A stretch of DNA of 64,000 bases, taken from Myxococcales bacterium (GTDB lineage: Bacteria; Myxococcota; Myxococcia; Myxococcales; JAJYLH01). The stretch lies in the NCBI GenBank assembly GCA_021787845.1, contig JAJYLH010000019.1:1-64000 (forward strand), in the 5' to 3' direction. Of this stretch, positions 25,434 to 32,556 are shown piece by piece. The notes under the pieces are model-generated. The model was given only the letters and a program-made list of their open reading frames with translations, was not told the origin of the DNA and ran no database searches. The position numbers and the translations under genes were made by a program. Each line of letters begins with the position of its first letter. The stretch's first letter is position 1.

Positions 25434-25849
25434 CGCGTCCTCCGACCGTACTTCTCGGCATCCTTGATGAGCGCGGTGAGAACCGCGCGGAGCTGGTCGG
25501 GCGTCAACCAGGCGCAGCGGGCGATCCCGAACATGTGCCGCGCGATCCCGTCGGCGTAGGCCCAGGACCGCCCGGCCTCGGCGAGGAGCGCTTCGATCTT
25601 CGTAAGCTCGGGCTTCTTGTCCATGTTGTGCGGCCGCCCGCGGGTCGCCTGCGCCCGCGGCGCTCCCTTGGACCGCAGATGGTCGAGGACGTTCCGCCGC
25701 CCGCCCTCGTCCAGCTCCGCCGCCGAGCCGACGCCGGCGATCTGGCGCAGCATCTCACGATAGGTCCCGTCGTCGAGCCCGAGGTCCCGCTTCGCGCAGT
25801 GGATCGCCGCGAGCTCGCGCCTGCGCAGATCATTAGAGTCCAGCGGCAT
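25430..25849 (-). CDS. Mu gp16-like protein (DUF1018)
   Basis: 139 aa starting MPLDSNDLRRRELAAIHCAK. The family pattern is clear: RRRELAAIHCAKRDLGLDDGTYREMLRQIAGVGSA and the C-terminal TKIEALLAEAGRSWAYADGIARHMFGI, with LTPDQLRAVLTALIKDAEKYGRR. Mu gp16 is an early protein of unknown role present in nearly all Mu-like phages just before Mor. Confidence 0.9.
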   Translation of the reverse strand: MPLDSNDLRRRELAAIHCAKRDLGLDDGTYREMLRQIAGVGSAAELDEGGRRNVLDHLRSKGAPRAQATRGRPHNMDKKPELTKIEALLAEAGRSWAYADGIARHMFGIARCAWLTPDQLRAVLTALIKDAEKYGRRTR

Positions 25850-26117
25850 GGATGCTCCTCAGGATGCTCGAATGCACCTTGGCGTGCGAGACGCCCGTCG
25901 TGTGACACGTCACGCAGAGCCGGTTCGGGCTCTCCCGCACCAGGATCAGCATCGGCCGGCCGCAGCGTGGGCAGGCCCGCGTCCGCGCGCGCCCGAGCGC
26001 CCGGTCACGGTAGCGCTCGCAGCCACTCTCTGCACATGCCCCGCGGCCGAAGTAGTGCGCATCCCGCGGATGGCCGCAGGACTTGCAGGGAGTCGTGGCG
26101 TCGGTCCGGAGGTCCAT
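25833..26117 (-). CDS. Small zinc-ribbon protein
   Basis: 94 aa from the ATG at 26117, chosen because GAGAGG lies 6 bases upstream; a GTG two codons earlier is possible. Metal motifs: CKSCGHPRDAHYFGRG, ACAESGC, CPRCGRPM and CVTCH, making up to three zinc sites. It may bind nucleic acid or a host protein. Family not recognised. Confidence 0.65.
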   Translation of the reverse strand: MDLRTDATTPCKSCGHPRDAHYFGRGACAESGCERYRDRALGRARTRACPRCGRPMLILVRESPNRLCVTCHTTGVSHAKVHSSILRSIHAAGL

Positions 26118-26225
26118 GGTCACCTCTCGAGGTCCATCCCTCGCGTCTCGGCCCTCGGAGTCGGTCGAAGGCCGGGAAGCGAGAGGGCGCGTCTCCGCGC
26201 CTCCTCGCTCGAAGGGCGTTACCCC

Positions 26226-26447
26226 TCACGGCGGCATGGCGTCCTCCTGCATCACCTCGGTCGCGCTACCGGGGCAGACCCGATCGTCAGGAGCCAGGTG
26301 GACTCCGACGAAGACGTGCTCGTTGGGGGACGGGCGGAAGTCGAGCGCCGTCCTCTCCACTGCCCCGTTGCCAATGAAGCATGGCGGGCTCAACACGACG
26401 ACGGGCATCCGCGCGCGGCAGCGGGGACAGATAGCCTGACCCATCAT
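26226..26447 (-). CDS. Small CxxC protein
   Basis: 73 aa, MMGQAICPRCRARMPVVVL, with one CPRC knuckle and further Cys residues (PPC, RVC). It overlaps the preceding gene by 4 bp. The 108-bp gap before the next gene shows no clear signal. Function unknown. Confidence 0.5.
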   Translation of the reverse strand: MMGQAICPRCRARMPVVVLSPPCFIGNGAVERTALDFRPSPNEHVFVGVHLAPDDRVCPGSATEVMQEDAMPP

Positions 26448-26662
26448 CGCGGTGCCTCCGTTTCGTCGGTGACAACCTCACTCAAGCTTCCGATGCACGA
26501 CTTGCCACCAAGAGGAGGAGAATGAACGTCGATGAACTTCTTTCCGTTGTCCAGACGGAACGTTCTGACGCGCGTGCCGCACTCCCGGCACATCTCGAAA
26601 TCCACGGTCGGCAGCGCATCGTTCTTCGAACGACTGCGCGTCTGGAAAATCAGGTTCCCCAT
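26444..26662 (-). CDS. Small CxxC protein
   Basis: 72 aa, ATG at 26662 (MGNLIFQTRSRSKNDALPTV). A CRECGTRVRTF knuckle is followed by FRLDNGKKFIDVH and GGKSC, so a single zinc-ribbon-like fold is plausible. It starts 2 bp after the previous stop. Function unknown. Confidence 0.55.
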   Translation of the reverse strand: MGNLIFQTRSRSKNDALPTVDFEMCRECGTRVRTFRLDNGKKFIDVHSPPLGGKSCIGSLSEVVTDETEAPR

Positions 26663-26664
26663 CG

Positions 26665-26994
26665 CTACGCCTCCTTTCGCCGGGCGTCGAAGTAGGCATC
26701 GATCTCTGCCGACTTCTCGTTCCAGGCGGTTCGGGCTTCCTTGAACCCTTTGTAGGCGCGGTCCCATTGGCTCGAGAGCAAGACCCTCCTCCCGTCATCC
26801 GCGTCTTCCATCTGCTTCGTGAGCCACCCCAGCTTCTCGTCCGCGATCTCCATCCGGCGGGCGGCGCCGTAGTAGCTCACCTCCATCGCGAGCTCTTCGG
26901 CGCCGAGGGGGAAGAGCTTGGGCAACAGCGCGCCCGCGATGAACGTGACGAGGTCCCTCTTGCTCAGCTTGCCGAGCTCCTCGGTGAGGTTCAT
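26665..26994 (-). CDS. Hypothetical helical phage protein
   Basis: 109 aa, ATG at 26994 (MNLTEELGKLSKRDLVTFIA). Strongly helical, ending EARTAWNEKSAEIDAYFDARRKEA. The start overlaps the stop of the 52-aa zinc-ribbon gene. No family recognised. The longer frame to 27129 belongs to the neighbour. Confidence 0.6.
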   Translation of the reverse strand: MNLTEELGKLSKRDLVTFIAGALLPKLFPLGAEELAMEVSYYGAARRMEIADEKLGWLTKQMEDADDGRRVLLSSQWDRAYKGFKEARTAWNEKSAEIDAYFDARRKEA

Positions 26995-27149
26995 CGCTTC
27001 GCCTCCGAGAAGAACAAGAGCTGGCGCGGCTTCCTCCCGGCCTTCGGCGTCTTGTGCGCGCAGGCGTAACAGAGCGGCGTCCGCGGAGGCGCGGGGAACA
27101 TCCGCTCGCACTTCGCGCACTTGCGCCATTTGATGACCACTTCAGCCAT
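26991..27149 (-). CDS. 52-aa zinc-ribbon protein
   Basis: Found by hand translation: MAEVVIKWRKCAKCERMF, then TPLCYACAHKTPKAGRK and a stop overlapping the next ATG. Two CxxC pairs (CAKC and CYAC) 15 residues apart make a classical zinc ribbon. It follows gam by 9 bp. The basic C-terminus suggests nucleic-acid binding. Confidence 0.65.
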   Translation of the reverse strand: MAEVVIKWRKCAKCERMFPAPPRTPLCYACAHKTPKAGRKPRQLLFFSEAKR

Positions 27150-27158
27150 CGTCGGCTC

Positions 27159-27698
27159 CTACGCCTTCTTCTTGACGGGGATCGCCCGCTCGATCTCGGA
27201 CTCGAAGGGCTTGGCCACGAACATCTCGCTCTGCGTGATGGTGATGCCGGCGACACCCTTGACCGCGTCCGGCTCGGTGAGGATGGCTTCCTTGTTGGGT
27301 TCCTCCTTCGTTCGCACGAACCGCTCGAGCCCGAGCCGCTTCAGGTTGTCCACCACCGTGTCGGCGCTCTTGAACCGCACCGCCGGCGGCGTCGTCCGCC
27401 AGCTCAGCTCCCCCGTCGCCAGCTTCGCCGTCTTGCTCCCGTCGCGCAGGATGAGAGCCTTGTTCTCTTCGGCCCAGTCGTAGAGCATCGCCGTCTTCTC
27501 TTCGATCGCCGCGTTCATCGGCTGCGCTTCCGCCTCGTACTTCGCCTTGAGCACGCTCATCTTGTCGTTCATCTCCAGCTCGACGGCTTTCACCGCGCGC
27601 TGGATCGTCCCGAGCTCGCTCAGGACCAGCTCCGCCTCCTCCTGCGTCCGGATCGCCGGAGCCGTCTTCGTCGCCTTCGCCTGCTTCGCCTTCGCCAT
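27159..27698 (-). CDS. gam: Host-nuclease inhibitor Gam
   Basis: 179 aa, start MAKAKQAKATKTAPA at 27698. The Mu Gam pattern is clear: a long helical first half (ELVLSELGTIQRAVKAVELEMNDKMSVLKAKYE), then LATGELSWRTTPPAVRF, VVDNLKRLGLERFVRTKEE and PNKEAILTEPDAVKGVAGI. Mu Gam is a Ku-like dimer that binds DNA ends and blocks RecBCD-type exonucleases. A start at 27716 is possible but lies closer to the previous gene. Confidence 0.94.
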   Translation of the reverse strand: MAKAKQAKATKTAPAIRTQEEAELVLSELGTIQRAVKAVELEMNDKMSVLKAKYEAEAQPMNAAIEEKTAMLYDWAEENKALILRDGSKTAKLATGELSWRTTPPAVRFKSADTVVDNLKRLGLERFVRTKEEPNKEAILTEPDAVKGVAGITITQSEMFVAKPFESEIERAIPVKKKA

Positions 27699-27700
27699 CG

Positions 27701-27943
27701 CTACTCGAGCCTCCACTGCACGCGGCAGTTCCAGATGCGCGCCTCCATCAGCGCCTTGCCTTCCACCCGCTTCCCGGACATCTCCTTCGCCTCCGGCCCC
27801 AGACGGACTGTCAGAAGCGGTTTCTCGTTCGCCTCGATGTGAACGCTCTCCAGGTAGTAGCCCCGGCGGCTCATGTACAGAGCCGCGTGCGTCACGAGAT
27901 TGCCCACAAGGCCGAGCTCCTCGATCGGAATCGTGCTCGTCAT
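27701..27943 (-). CDS. Hypothetical early phage protein
   Basis: 80 aa, MTSTIPIEELGLVGNLVTHA, ending ALMEARIWNCRVQWRLE. The ATG overlaps the preceding stop and the stop is 2 bp before gam. Family not recognised; likely early operon accessory. Confidence 0.55.
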   Translation of the reverse strand: MTSTIPIEELGLVGNLVTHAALYMSRRGYYLESVHIEANEKPLLTVRLGPEAKEMSGKRVEGKALMEARIWNCRVQWRLE

Positions 27944-28278
27944 ACTGCCTCCTTGATGGCTGCCCTCGCCCGCCGCCGCTTGGGCGCTGGCGCGCGCAGC
28001 TCGGTCACCACGGGCTTGTCGATCTCGGCCAGCACTTCCGCGTCCGTCGCCGGCAGCCCGGTGCGCTCCGAGATCCGCGCCGCCGCATCCCGGCCCTGCG
28101 TCGTCAGCCGCGACCGGATGAGGTCCTCCATCATGTACGAGGCGCCCTGCTCGAGCCGGTTGCCCAATGCGGCCTGGACCATCGAGACGCTAACCTCAAG
28201 AGCCAGGGCCACCCGTTCGGAATCGTTGAGCTTCACCGCCAACGCCAGCGTCTTCTGGCAGTTTTCACACAACGACAT
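27940..28278 (-). CDS. Hypothetical early phage protein
   Basis: 112 aa, ATG at 28278 (MSLCENCQKTLALAVKLNDS). An N-terminal CENC knuckle and Ser/Ala-rich helical body with VALALEVSVSMVQAALGNRL that could form an HTH; the C-terminus is basic (KRRRARAAIKEA). It overlaps the preceding gene by 14 bp. Confidence 0.55.
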   Translation of the reverse strand: MSLCENCQKTLALAVKLNDSERVALALEVSVSMVQAALGNRLEQGASYMMEDLIRSRLTTQGRDAAARISERTGLPATDAEVLAEIDKPVVTELRAPAPKRRRARAAIKEAV

Positions 28279-28573
28279 GATCCGCTCCGATGATGCGCTT
28301 CTGGTTCCGGTCGTACGCGCATGCGCCGCCCCCCAGGAGCCTCGGCGCGAAGGGGCCCGTGTCGCGCGCGAGGACCCACGCGCCCGGCACACCCTGCCGG
28401 TGGTGGACGTTCTTGTTGCGGAGGATGACGTAGGAAGCGGCCTTCAGCCGCCGCACGAACGCCTTCACCGTTTCCTTCCCGAGATCCGTCGCGATCTGGA
28501 TGTCCGCCAGTGTGAACACCTGGTGGACCCTCATCGCCTCCCACATCCGCTGCTGCGCGCTGCGCATCGTCAT
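28265..28573 (-). CDS. Winged-helix-like early protein
   Basis: 102 aa, MTMRSAQQRMWEAMRVHQVF, with FTLADIQIATDLGKETVKAFVRRLKAASYVILR reading as a winged helix (recognition helix about 32-44). It overlaps the MuB-like stop (ATGA). It may be an early regulator; no closer family seen. Confidence 0.6.
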   Translation of the reverse strand: MTMRSAQQRMWEAMRVHQVFTLADIQIATDLGKETVKAFVRRLKAASYVILRNKNVHHRQGVPGAWVLARDTGPFAPRLLGGGACAYDRNQKRIIGADHVVV

Positions 28574-29283
28574 TCCGCTTCGTGGATGGAGTTGATGAAG
28601 AACCGCTTCTTCCCCCAGTCGCTCAGGCCCACGTTGCTCAGCTTGCGCCGCTTCCCGAACTCCTCGACGTTCATCAAGCCCATGGTCAAGCCGCGCATCG
28701 ACCCGCGGGTTTGCTCGAGCAACGCAGCCAGGAGGTCGTCTTCCATTCGGACTTCGCAGATCGTATCAGCCAGCACCCGGGCGTCTTCCGCGTCCGCCGG
28801 CGCGAACTCGGCCCAGTGCGCGATGCGACCGGAAAACTGCGGAAGTTGCTTCACCTGCCGCAGAAAGTTCGCCATCCCGATGAGAATCACCGCGACCGTC
28901 GATCGGTCGTGCAGATCGCGAATCGTCTCGATGAGGCCCCTCTTGTCGAGCAGGTAGTCCGCCTCGTCGATCACCACCGGCCGCTGCACGCGCTTCAGAT
29001 GGGCCGCGATCAGATGCAAGGTCTCGTCCGCCGACCGCGCCGGGGTAAGGCTGAGATGGACGCACAAGGCCGCCAGCAGGGTTCGGGGCGTCGAGACCGC
29101 ATCCGCCCGCTCGAAGATGGCATGGCTGTGGACCACCATCCGCGCGGCCGCGGTCGTCTTCCCGTAGCCCGTCGCGCCCCAGATGAGCCCGATCCCCGGA
29201 GTGCCCGCCGGGCGCTGCGTCAGCATCTCGGTCATCGACATCAGGCCCCGAACGTTCTTGACTTCCGCGATCTTGTTGAGCAT
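28570..29283 (-). CDS. Transposition ATPase (MuB-like)
   Basis: 237 aa, ATG at 29283 with GAGGAG 6-11 bases upstream. AAA ATPase features: Walker A GATGYGKT (36-43), Walker B VVIDEAD (103-109), LIGMANFL and sensor-type ARG motifs near 150-200. MuB selects target DNA, gives target immunity and activates the transposase. Unlike Mu B (312 aa) it lacks an N-terminal HTH extension, so it is a short form like those of many Mu-like phages. Confidence 0.9.
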   Translation of the reverse strand: MLNKIAEVKNVRGLMSMTEMLTQRPAGTPGIGLIWGATGYGKTTAAARMVVHSHAIFERADAVSTPRTLLAALCVHLSLTPARSADETLHLIAAHLKRVQRPVVIDEADYLLDKRGLIETIRDLHDRSTVAVILIGMANFLRQVKQLPQFSGRIAHWAEFAPADAEDARVLADTICEVRMEDDLLAALLEQTRGSMRGLTMGLMNVEEFGKRRKLSNVGLSDWGKKRFFINSIHEAE

Positions 29284-29356
29284 GATCCTTACTCCTCTCG
29301 CGACCTTCCTGGGGTCGCTTGGTGGATGGAGGCCCCGACCACCGGGGCCTCCCCTT

Positions 29357-29569
29357 TCAGACCGACGAGCGCCGCCAGGCGTTGCGTTCCGCCGCCTCCT
29401 CTTCCTCGCGGTCCATCTGTTTCTTCGTCGCTCGCGCATACGGCGAGCGCGAGAGAAGGTCCTTCATCTCTTCTCGCTCTTCAGGAGTGATCGTTCCGTC
29501 CTTTTGCTTTTCGCGCAGCGCGCGATACTCGGCCCAATGCTTCTTTACCCGGTCCAGATCGTCAGACAT
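29357..29569 (-). CDS. Acidic helical segment, probably the displaced 3' end of the transposase frame
   Basis: 70 aa from ATG 29569 (MSDDLDRVKKHWAEYRALRE), Glu/Lys-rich and coiled-coil-like. No ribosome site is visible, while the same frame stays open and coding-like to the left end of the transposase at about 29,700 (DLEEAGRAAAAFEELQRLEV then a Pro/Ala linker). I therefore read it as the C-terminal part of a frameshifted transposase; a separate small protein from GTG 29578 or ATG 29569 is the alternative. Confidence 0.5.
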   Translation of the reverse strand: MSDDLDRVKKHWAEYRALREKQKDGTITPEEREEMKDLLSRSPYARATKKQMDREEEEAAERNAWRRSSV

Positions 29570-29615
29570 TGTCGGCACGGGTACCGGCCGCGGCGCCTGC
29601 GCGAGCGCGACCGGC

Positions 29616-31013
29616 TTAGAAGTCGGCCCCGGCTGCGCGACCTCGAGCCGCTGAAGCTCCTCGAATGCCGCCGCTGCCCGCCCGGCCTCTTCCAGATCCG
29701 GCGTCGATCTCGACCTGCTCGCCGATGTGCGCTGCCAGCTCCCCGGCGATATAGAGAGCGTTGTCGATACGGATGCCCTTCTTTCCGACCATCCGCGGCG
29801 CCATCTCCATCAGGAGCAGGTCGAGCGCCCTCTCGTTCGTGATGCGGTTGACCGGCTCGGTCCACTCGCTCGCGACCTGCCAGGGCGTCTTCCCGTTCAG
29901 TCCGGCATGTGGCCGGTGCGCATAGACGGCGTCCGTCCACTGGTCGCAAAACGCCTGCAGCTCCCGCGAAGTCGTCGACACCTCGACGACGTCGCCCCGA
30001 TCCATCAGCCGTTCGGCGAAGCTCTTCCGCGCGCGAATCGCCTGGCGCTCGGCGACGTTGTGGCCGATGAAGCCGGGCCGAAGCTCCAAGAGCCCGTGCG
30101 AGAACGTCCTGAAGTGGCGCTCGATATACGGCTTCTGCTCCGAGGCGAACGGGATACAGAAGATCTGCTCCACGCGGAGCGCCCGGAGCACGGTGGTCAG
30201 ATGGATCGAGGCGTAGTCCTGGCCGTTGTCGGTACGCGCGGCTTCAGGCACACCCCAGGCCAGCAGCGCCCGCCGGAAAAGCGTCGCCACCGCTGTCGCC
30301 TTGCTCGTCTTCGAGACGAGCAGCTTCAGCCGCCGCGAGTAGACGTCGATGACGCCGAGGATCGAATGGCGCCCATCGGCCAGCATGACGTCCGCCGGCG
30401 TCGAGTCAAGCTCCCAGAGCTCATTGAGGCGGTCGATCGTCGCGTCCGCGCTCCCAAATGCGGCCTGGAGCTTGCTCTTGTAGGCATCGGGGTTCGTCGC
30501 CCGGAGCCAGAGGGCGTGATTCTCCGCCTTCCAGCGAGCCATATAGACCCGGACGCGGCGCTCGGAGGTCCGGTCGGCGAGGCCCTTTGCTTCCAGGAAC
30601 TCCCACATCCGCGCCGGTCGAATCGCCGGCTGCTTCGAGAGCGCGCCGACAATCACCTGCCTCAGCTCCTCGTCCGTGTCGAATCGGCCTCGCCCGGCCC
30701 TGTTCCCGTAGCCGTCGGCGAATGCGGCTGGCGTCCCTTCCTGGGCTCGCCTGAGCTGCTTGAGGAGCCATGAACGACTCACGTGGGGCACGTACCGCCG
30801 CGTCTTCTCGTCGATTTCGATTGCCCCCGTGTTGTAGGCGGGGCAGTATTCCTTGGCCGCGCGCCTGATCGAGCTGCCGCTCGCTCCAAAAAATCGCTTG
30901 AAGTCCTGCGCCACCCGCGCGATCGCGCGCGCCCGCTCTTGTTTCCATGCCGGAAGCTGCCCGAAGGCGACCAGCGACTTCTCCTCGGCCGCAGCCGTCG
31001 GTTCGGGCGTCAT
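29616..31013 (-). CDS. DDE transposase (MuA-like), 3' end apparently frameshifted
   Basis: 465 aa in this frame from ATG 31013. Catalytic residues: D203 in WELDSTPAD, D262 in ARTDNGQDY and E298 in KPYIERHF. An HTH-like part SRSWLLKQLRRAQEGTPAAF (80-99) precedes the integrase core, and DNALYIAGELAAHIGEQVEI (417-436) starts the C-terminal beta barrel. From residue 438 the frame becomes Gly/Arg/Ala low-complexity with poor codon use, while the +1 frame continues with coding-like sequence. Mu A normally has a C-terminal MuB-interaction domain, so loss or displacement could impair transposition. There is no separate MuA N-terminal winged helix (Mu A is 663 aa). Confidence 0.88.
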   Translation of the reverse strand: MTPEPTAAAEEKSLVAFGQLPAWKQERARAIARVAQDFKRFFGASGSSIRRAAKEYCPAYNTGAIEIDEKTRRYVPHVSRSWLLKQLRRAQEGTPAAFADGYGNRAGRGRFDTDEELRQVIVGALSKQPAIRPARMWEFLEAKGLADRTSERRVRVYMARWKAENHALWLRATNPDAYKSKLQAAFGSADATIDRLNELWELDSTPADVMLADGRHSILGVIDVYSRRLKLLVSKTSKATAVATLFRRALLAWGVPEAARTDNGQDYASIHLTTVLRALRVEQIFCIPFASEQKPYIERHFRTFSHGLLELRPGFIGHNVAERQAIRARKSFAERLMDRGDVVEVSTTSRELQAFCDQWTDAVYAHRPHAGLNGKTPWQVASEWTEPVNRITNERALDLLLMEMAPRMVGKKGIRIDNALYIAGELAAHIGEQVEIDAGSGRGRAGSGGIRGASAARGRAAGADF

Positions 31014-31279
31014 CGCCCCGCCTCCGGCAGCCGCCACTCGCCGGCGATGAAGCGCGCCCCCATCGCATAGAGGTCCCGGTTGATGCCTTTTTGCCGCGCG
31101 GCCTCCGATCCGCTGTACATCGACGGCCAGCCGTCCTCGATGGCGAGGAACAAGTCCTCCGGCGCGCAGGGAAGCAGCCGGCGAAGGATCGCGGCGCGCC
31201 GCGCGAACGCGTAGAGCGGTTCGGTGATGTCGGCGACGGTTCCGGCGCCGGCGACGAGGTAGTCGTGGGCGGTGTTCAT
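31010..31279 (-). CDS. Hypothetical early phage protein
   Basis: 89 aa, MNTAHDYLVAGAGTVADITE, overlapping the transposase start by 4 bp and the previous stop by 4 bp. The middle has DLFLAIEDGWPSMYSGSEAA. Function unknown; translation is coupled to the transposase. Confidence 0.55.
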   Translation of the reverse strand: MNTAHDYLVAGAGTVADITEPLYAFARRAAILRRLLPCAPEDLFLAIEDGWPSMYSGSEAARQKGINRDLYAMGARFIAGEWRLPEAGR

Positions 31280-31512
31280 GCCGCCACCTCGGCCGCCAGC
31301 TCGGTGAGGTCGACGGTCGGCAGGTCGTTTTCGAGCGCGAGCTCGATGAGCATCTGGACGCGGGCGAGGCGCGCGAGAATCTCCGCGATGACTGCGCGAT
31401 CGGCCTCATCGACGCGCCCCTTCCACGCGCGCAGGTGGAACTCGGCCAGGTCGAGCCCGCCCGCGAGCGCGAAGGCGTTCTCGTCCGAGAGCCGGATCGT
31501 CAGCTCGCTCAT
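31276..31512 (-). CDS. Hypothetical helical protein, first gene of the transposase operon
   Basis: 78 aa from ATG 31512 (MSELTIRLSDENAFALAGGL), ending LENDLPTVDLTELAAEVAA. Helical and acidic. A hairpin with a T-run lies 22-52 bases upstream, so the gene is the first after a possible attenuator. Longer upstream frames are shadow sequence. Confidence 0.6.
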   Translation of the reverse strand: MSELTIRLSDENAFALAGGLDLAEFHLRAWKGRVDEADRAVIAEILARLARVQMLIELALENDLPTVDLTELAAEVAA

Positions 31513-31533
31513 GCCGCTGCACCGGAGAAAAGG

Positions 31534-31564
31534 CCGGAGCCGGCCGCGTGACGACCGGCTCCGG
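31534..31564 (-). terminator. Hairpin with T-run, possible terminator/attenuator
   Basis: CCGGAGCCGG (31534-31543) and CCGGCTCCGG (31555-31564) form a perfect 10-bp stem with an 11-base loop. On the minus strand CCTTTTCTCC follows, giving an intrinsic-terminator shape between the ner-side genes and the transposase-side genes. It also lies 48 bases before the plus-strand gene start. Confidence 0.6.
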
Positions 31565-31611
31565 TTCCCGTAGGCTGGCGATGGCTGTTCGACCAACCAC
31601 GGGAGTTCGAG

Positions 31612-31899
31612 ATGGAAAACGAGAAGGCAGTGAACCGGGAAGATCTCGACGAGCTGTTCGGCTTCGTCGCGGACGTCCTGACTGGAATGACCCTCGCTTT
31701 CACGACGGTCATTCGTCAGCTCCATCCCGATTTCGACGAGCGGACGACTGCGGCGGTTCTGCAGATTCTCCTTGAGAAAGGTGCTCTCCCGAATCCGGAC
31801 AACGAGGGTCAGCAGTGGGGCCTGAAGCTTGTTCAGGCGTCGCTTTCTCTTGAGCCGGGCCAGGAGCCGCCTCGCCCGCATCTGCGACTGGTGCGCTGA
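31612..31899 (+). CDS. Plus-strand hypothetical protein antisense to the early operon
   Basis: 95 aa, MENEKAVNREDLDELFGFVA, with GGGAG 7-11 bases upstream of the ATG. Sequence is well formed and acidic-helical (DVLTGMTLAFTTVIRQLHPD, AVLQILLEKGALPNPDNEGQ). It overlaps the 3' half of a minus-strand frame. Apart from the repressor it is the only likely plus-strand gene in the prophage. It may be a lysogen-expressed moron. Confidence 0.6.
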   Translation: MENEKAVNREDLDELFGFVADVLTGMTLAFTTVIRQLHPDFDERTTAAVLQILLEKGALPNPDNEGQQWGLKLVQASLSLEPGQEPPRPHLRLVR

Positions 31900-32119
31900 G
31901 CTCGGCGGCGAGCGGAGCTGCCTTTCGCAGCGCTTCGACGCGCGCCGCGATCTTCTCCTTGAGCCCGTTGAAGAACGAAGCCGACCCGCGCGTCGGCTTC
32001 GCCGCCGGGTGGAGCTCGGCATCGAGCGCCGCCAGATACTTCTCGACGTAGGCGAGGCGGTCCGACAGCTCCGCCACGCGTAAGAGAAGTTCGTCCATCG
32101 TCGGTCGGGTCGTGTTCAT
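31709..32119 (-). CDS. Hypothetical early protein (N-terminal half best supported)
   Basis: 136 aa, MNTTRPTMDELLLRVAELSD, a coiled-coil-like start through residue about 75, overlapping the preceding gene by 4 bp. The last 45 residues overlap the plus-strand gene and are low complexity (Pro/Ser/Glu), so the true product or the plus-strand gene boundary could differ. Confidence 0.45.
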   Translation of the reverse strand: MNTTRPTMDELLLRVAELSDRLAYVEKYLAALDAELHPAAKPTRGSASFFNGLKEKIAARVEALRKAAPLAAELSAPVADAGEAAPGPAQEKATPEQASGPTADPRCPDSGEHLSQGESAEPPQSSARRNRDGADE

Positions 32120-32352
32120 CGCTTGGCTCCCTTATCGGCAGGGCTCCTGCCCTGCTCGTCGGTCGTGGTGCGGGTGGACTCGGTAGCGCTGCCGGTGCTC
32201 CCGTGAATCGCGCGCATGTCCATGAAGGTCTCGAAGTCCATGGACGTGTCGTCGGCGGCATCGACGAGCGTGTACTTGGGGCGCGAGCGCCTTTGGTCGG
32301 CCATCACCAGGTCGTTGATCTGGTCCTGCAGCCGGTTAAAACGGCGGCGCAA
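32116..32352 (-). CDS. Hypothetical early protein with a tail shared with Ner
   Basis: 78 aa from a TTG at 32352 (LRRRFNRLQDQINDLVMADQ); a GTG/ATG around 32307 is an alternative. Its last 20 residues (TTTDEQGRSPADKGAKR) closely match the end of the Ner-like protein (TTTADEQGSSPAEKGAKR). The shared DNA is about 75 bp long and contains a 7-bp hairpin GCAGGGC-TCCT-GCCCTGC (32138-32155). Confidence 0.5.
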   Translation of the reverse strand: MRRRFNRLQDQINDLVMADQRRSRPKYTLVDAADDTSMDFETFMDMRAIHGSTGSATESTRTTTDEQGRSPADKGAKR

Positions 32353-32388
32353 ACGGTTCGTAGCGAGGAAGGCGCCCTGGAGCTGCGT

Positions 32389-32556
32389 CTACCAGTGCTG
32401 CTCCTTTCTCTCCGGGCGTTCGGATAGCTCGCGAACCCGTTTCTCAAGGGCGTCGAGGACGGCCTCGGCTGGCCCTGCGTGGAGATCCGCGAGCCCGTCC
32501 GGATTGCACTGCCATCTGAACTGCTCCTCGAGCGTTGGCCAGGTTCGTTCGCTCAT
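32389..32556 (-). CDS. 55-aa early phage protein
   Basis: Hand-translated: ATG at 32556 overlaps the Ner stop (ATGA) and the frame runs MSERTWPTLEEQFRWQCN to a TAG at 32389 (ALEKRVRELSERPERKEQHW). The overlap start and acidic/basic helical composition make it credible. Too short for confident family assignment. Confidence 0.55.
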   Translation of the reverse strand: MSERTWPTLEEQFRWQCNPDGLADLHAGPAEAVLDALEKRVRELSERPERKEQHW

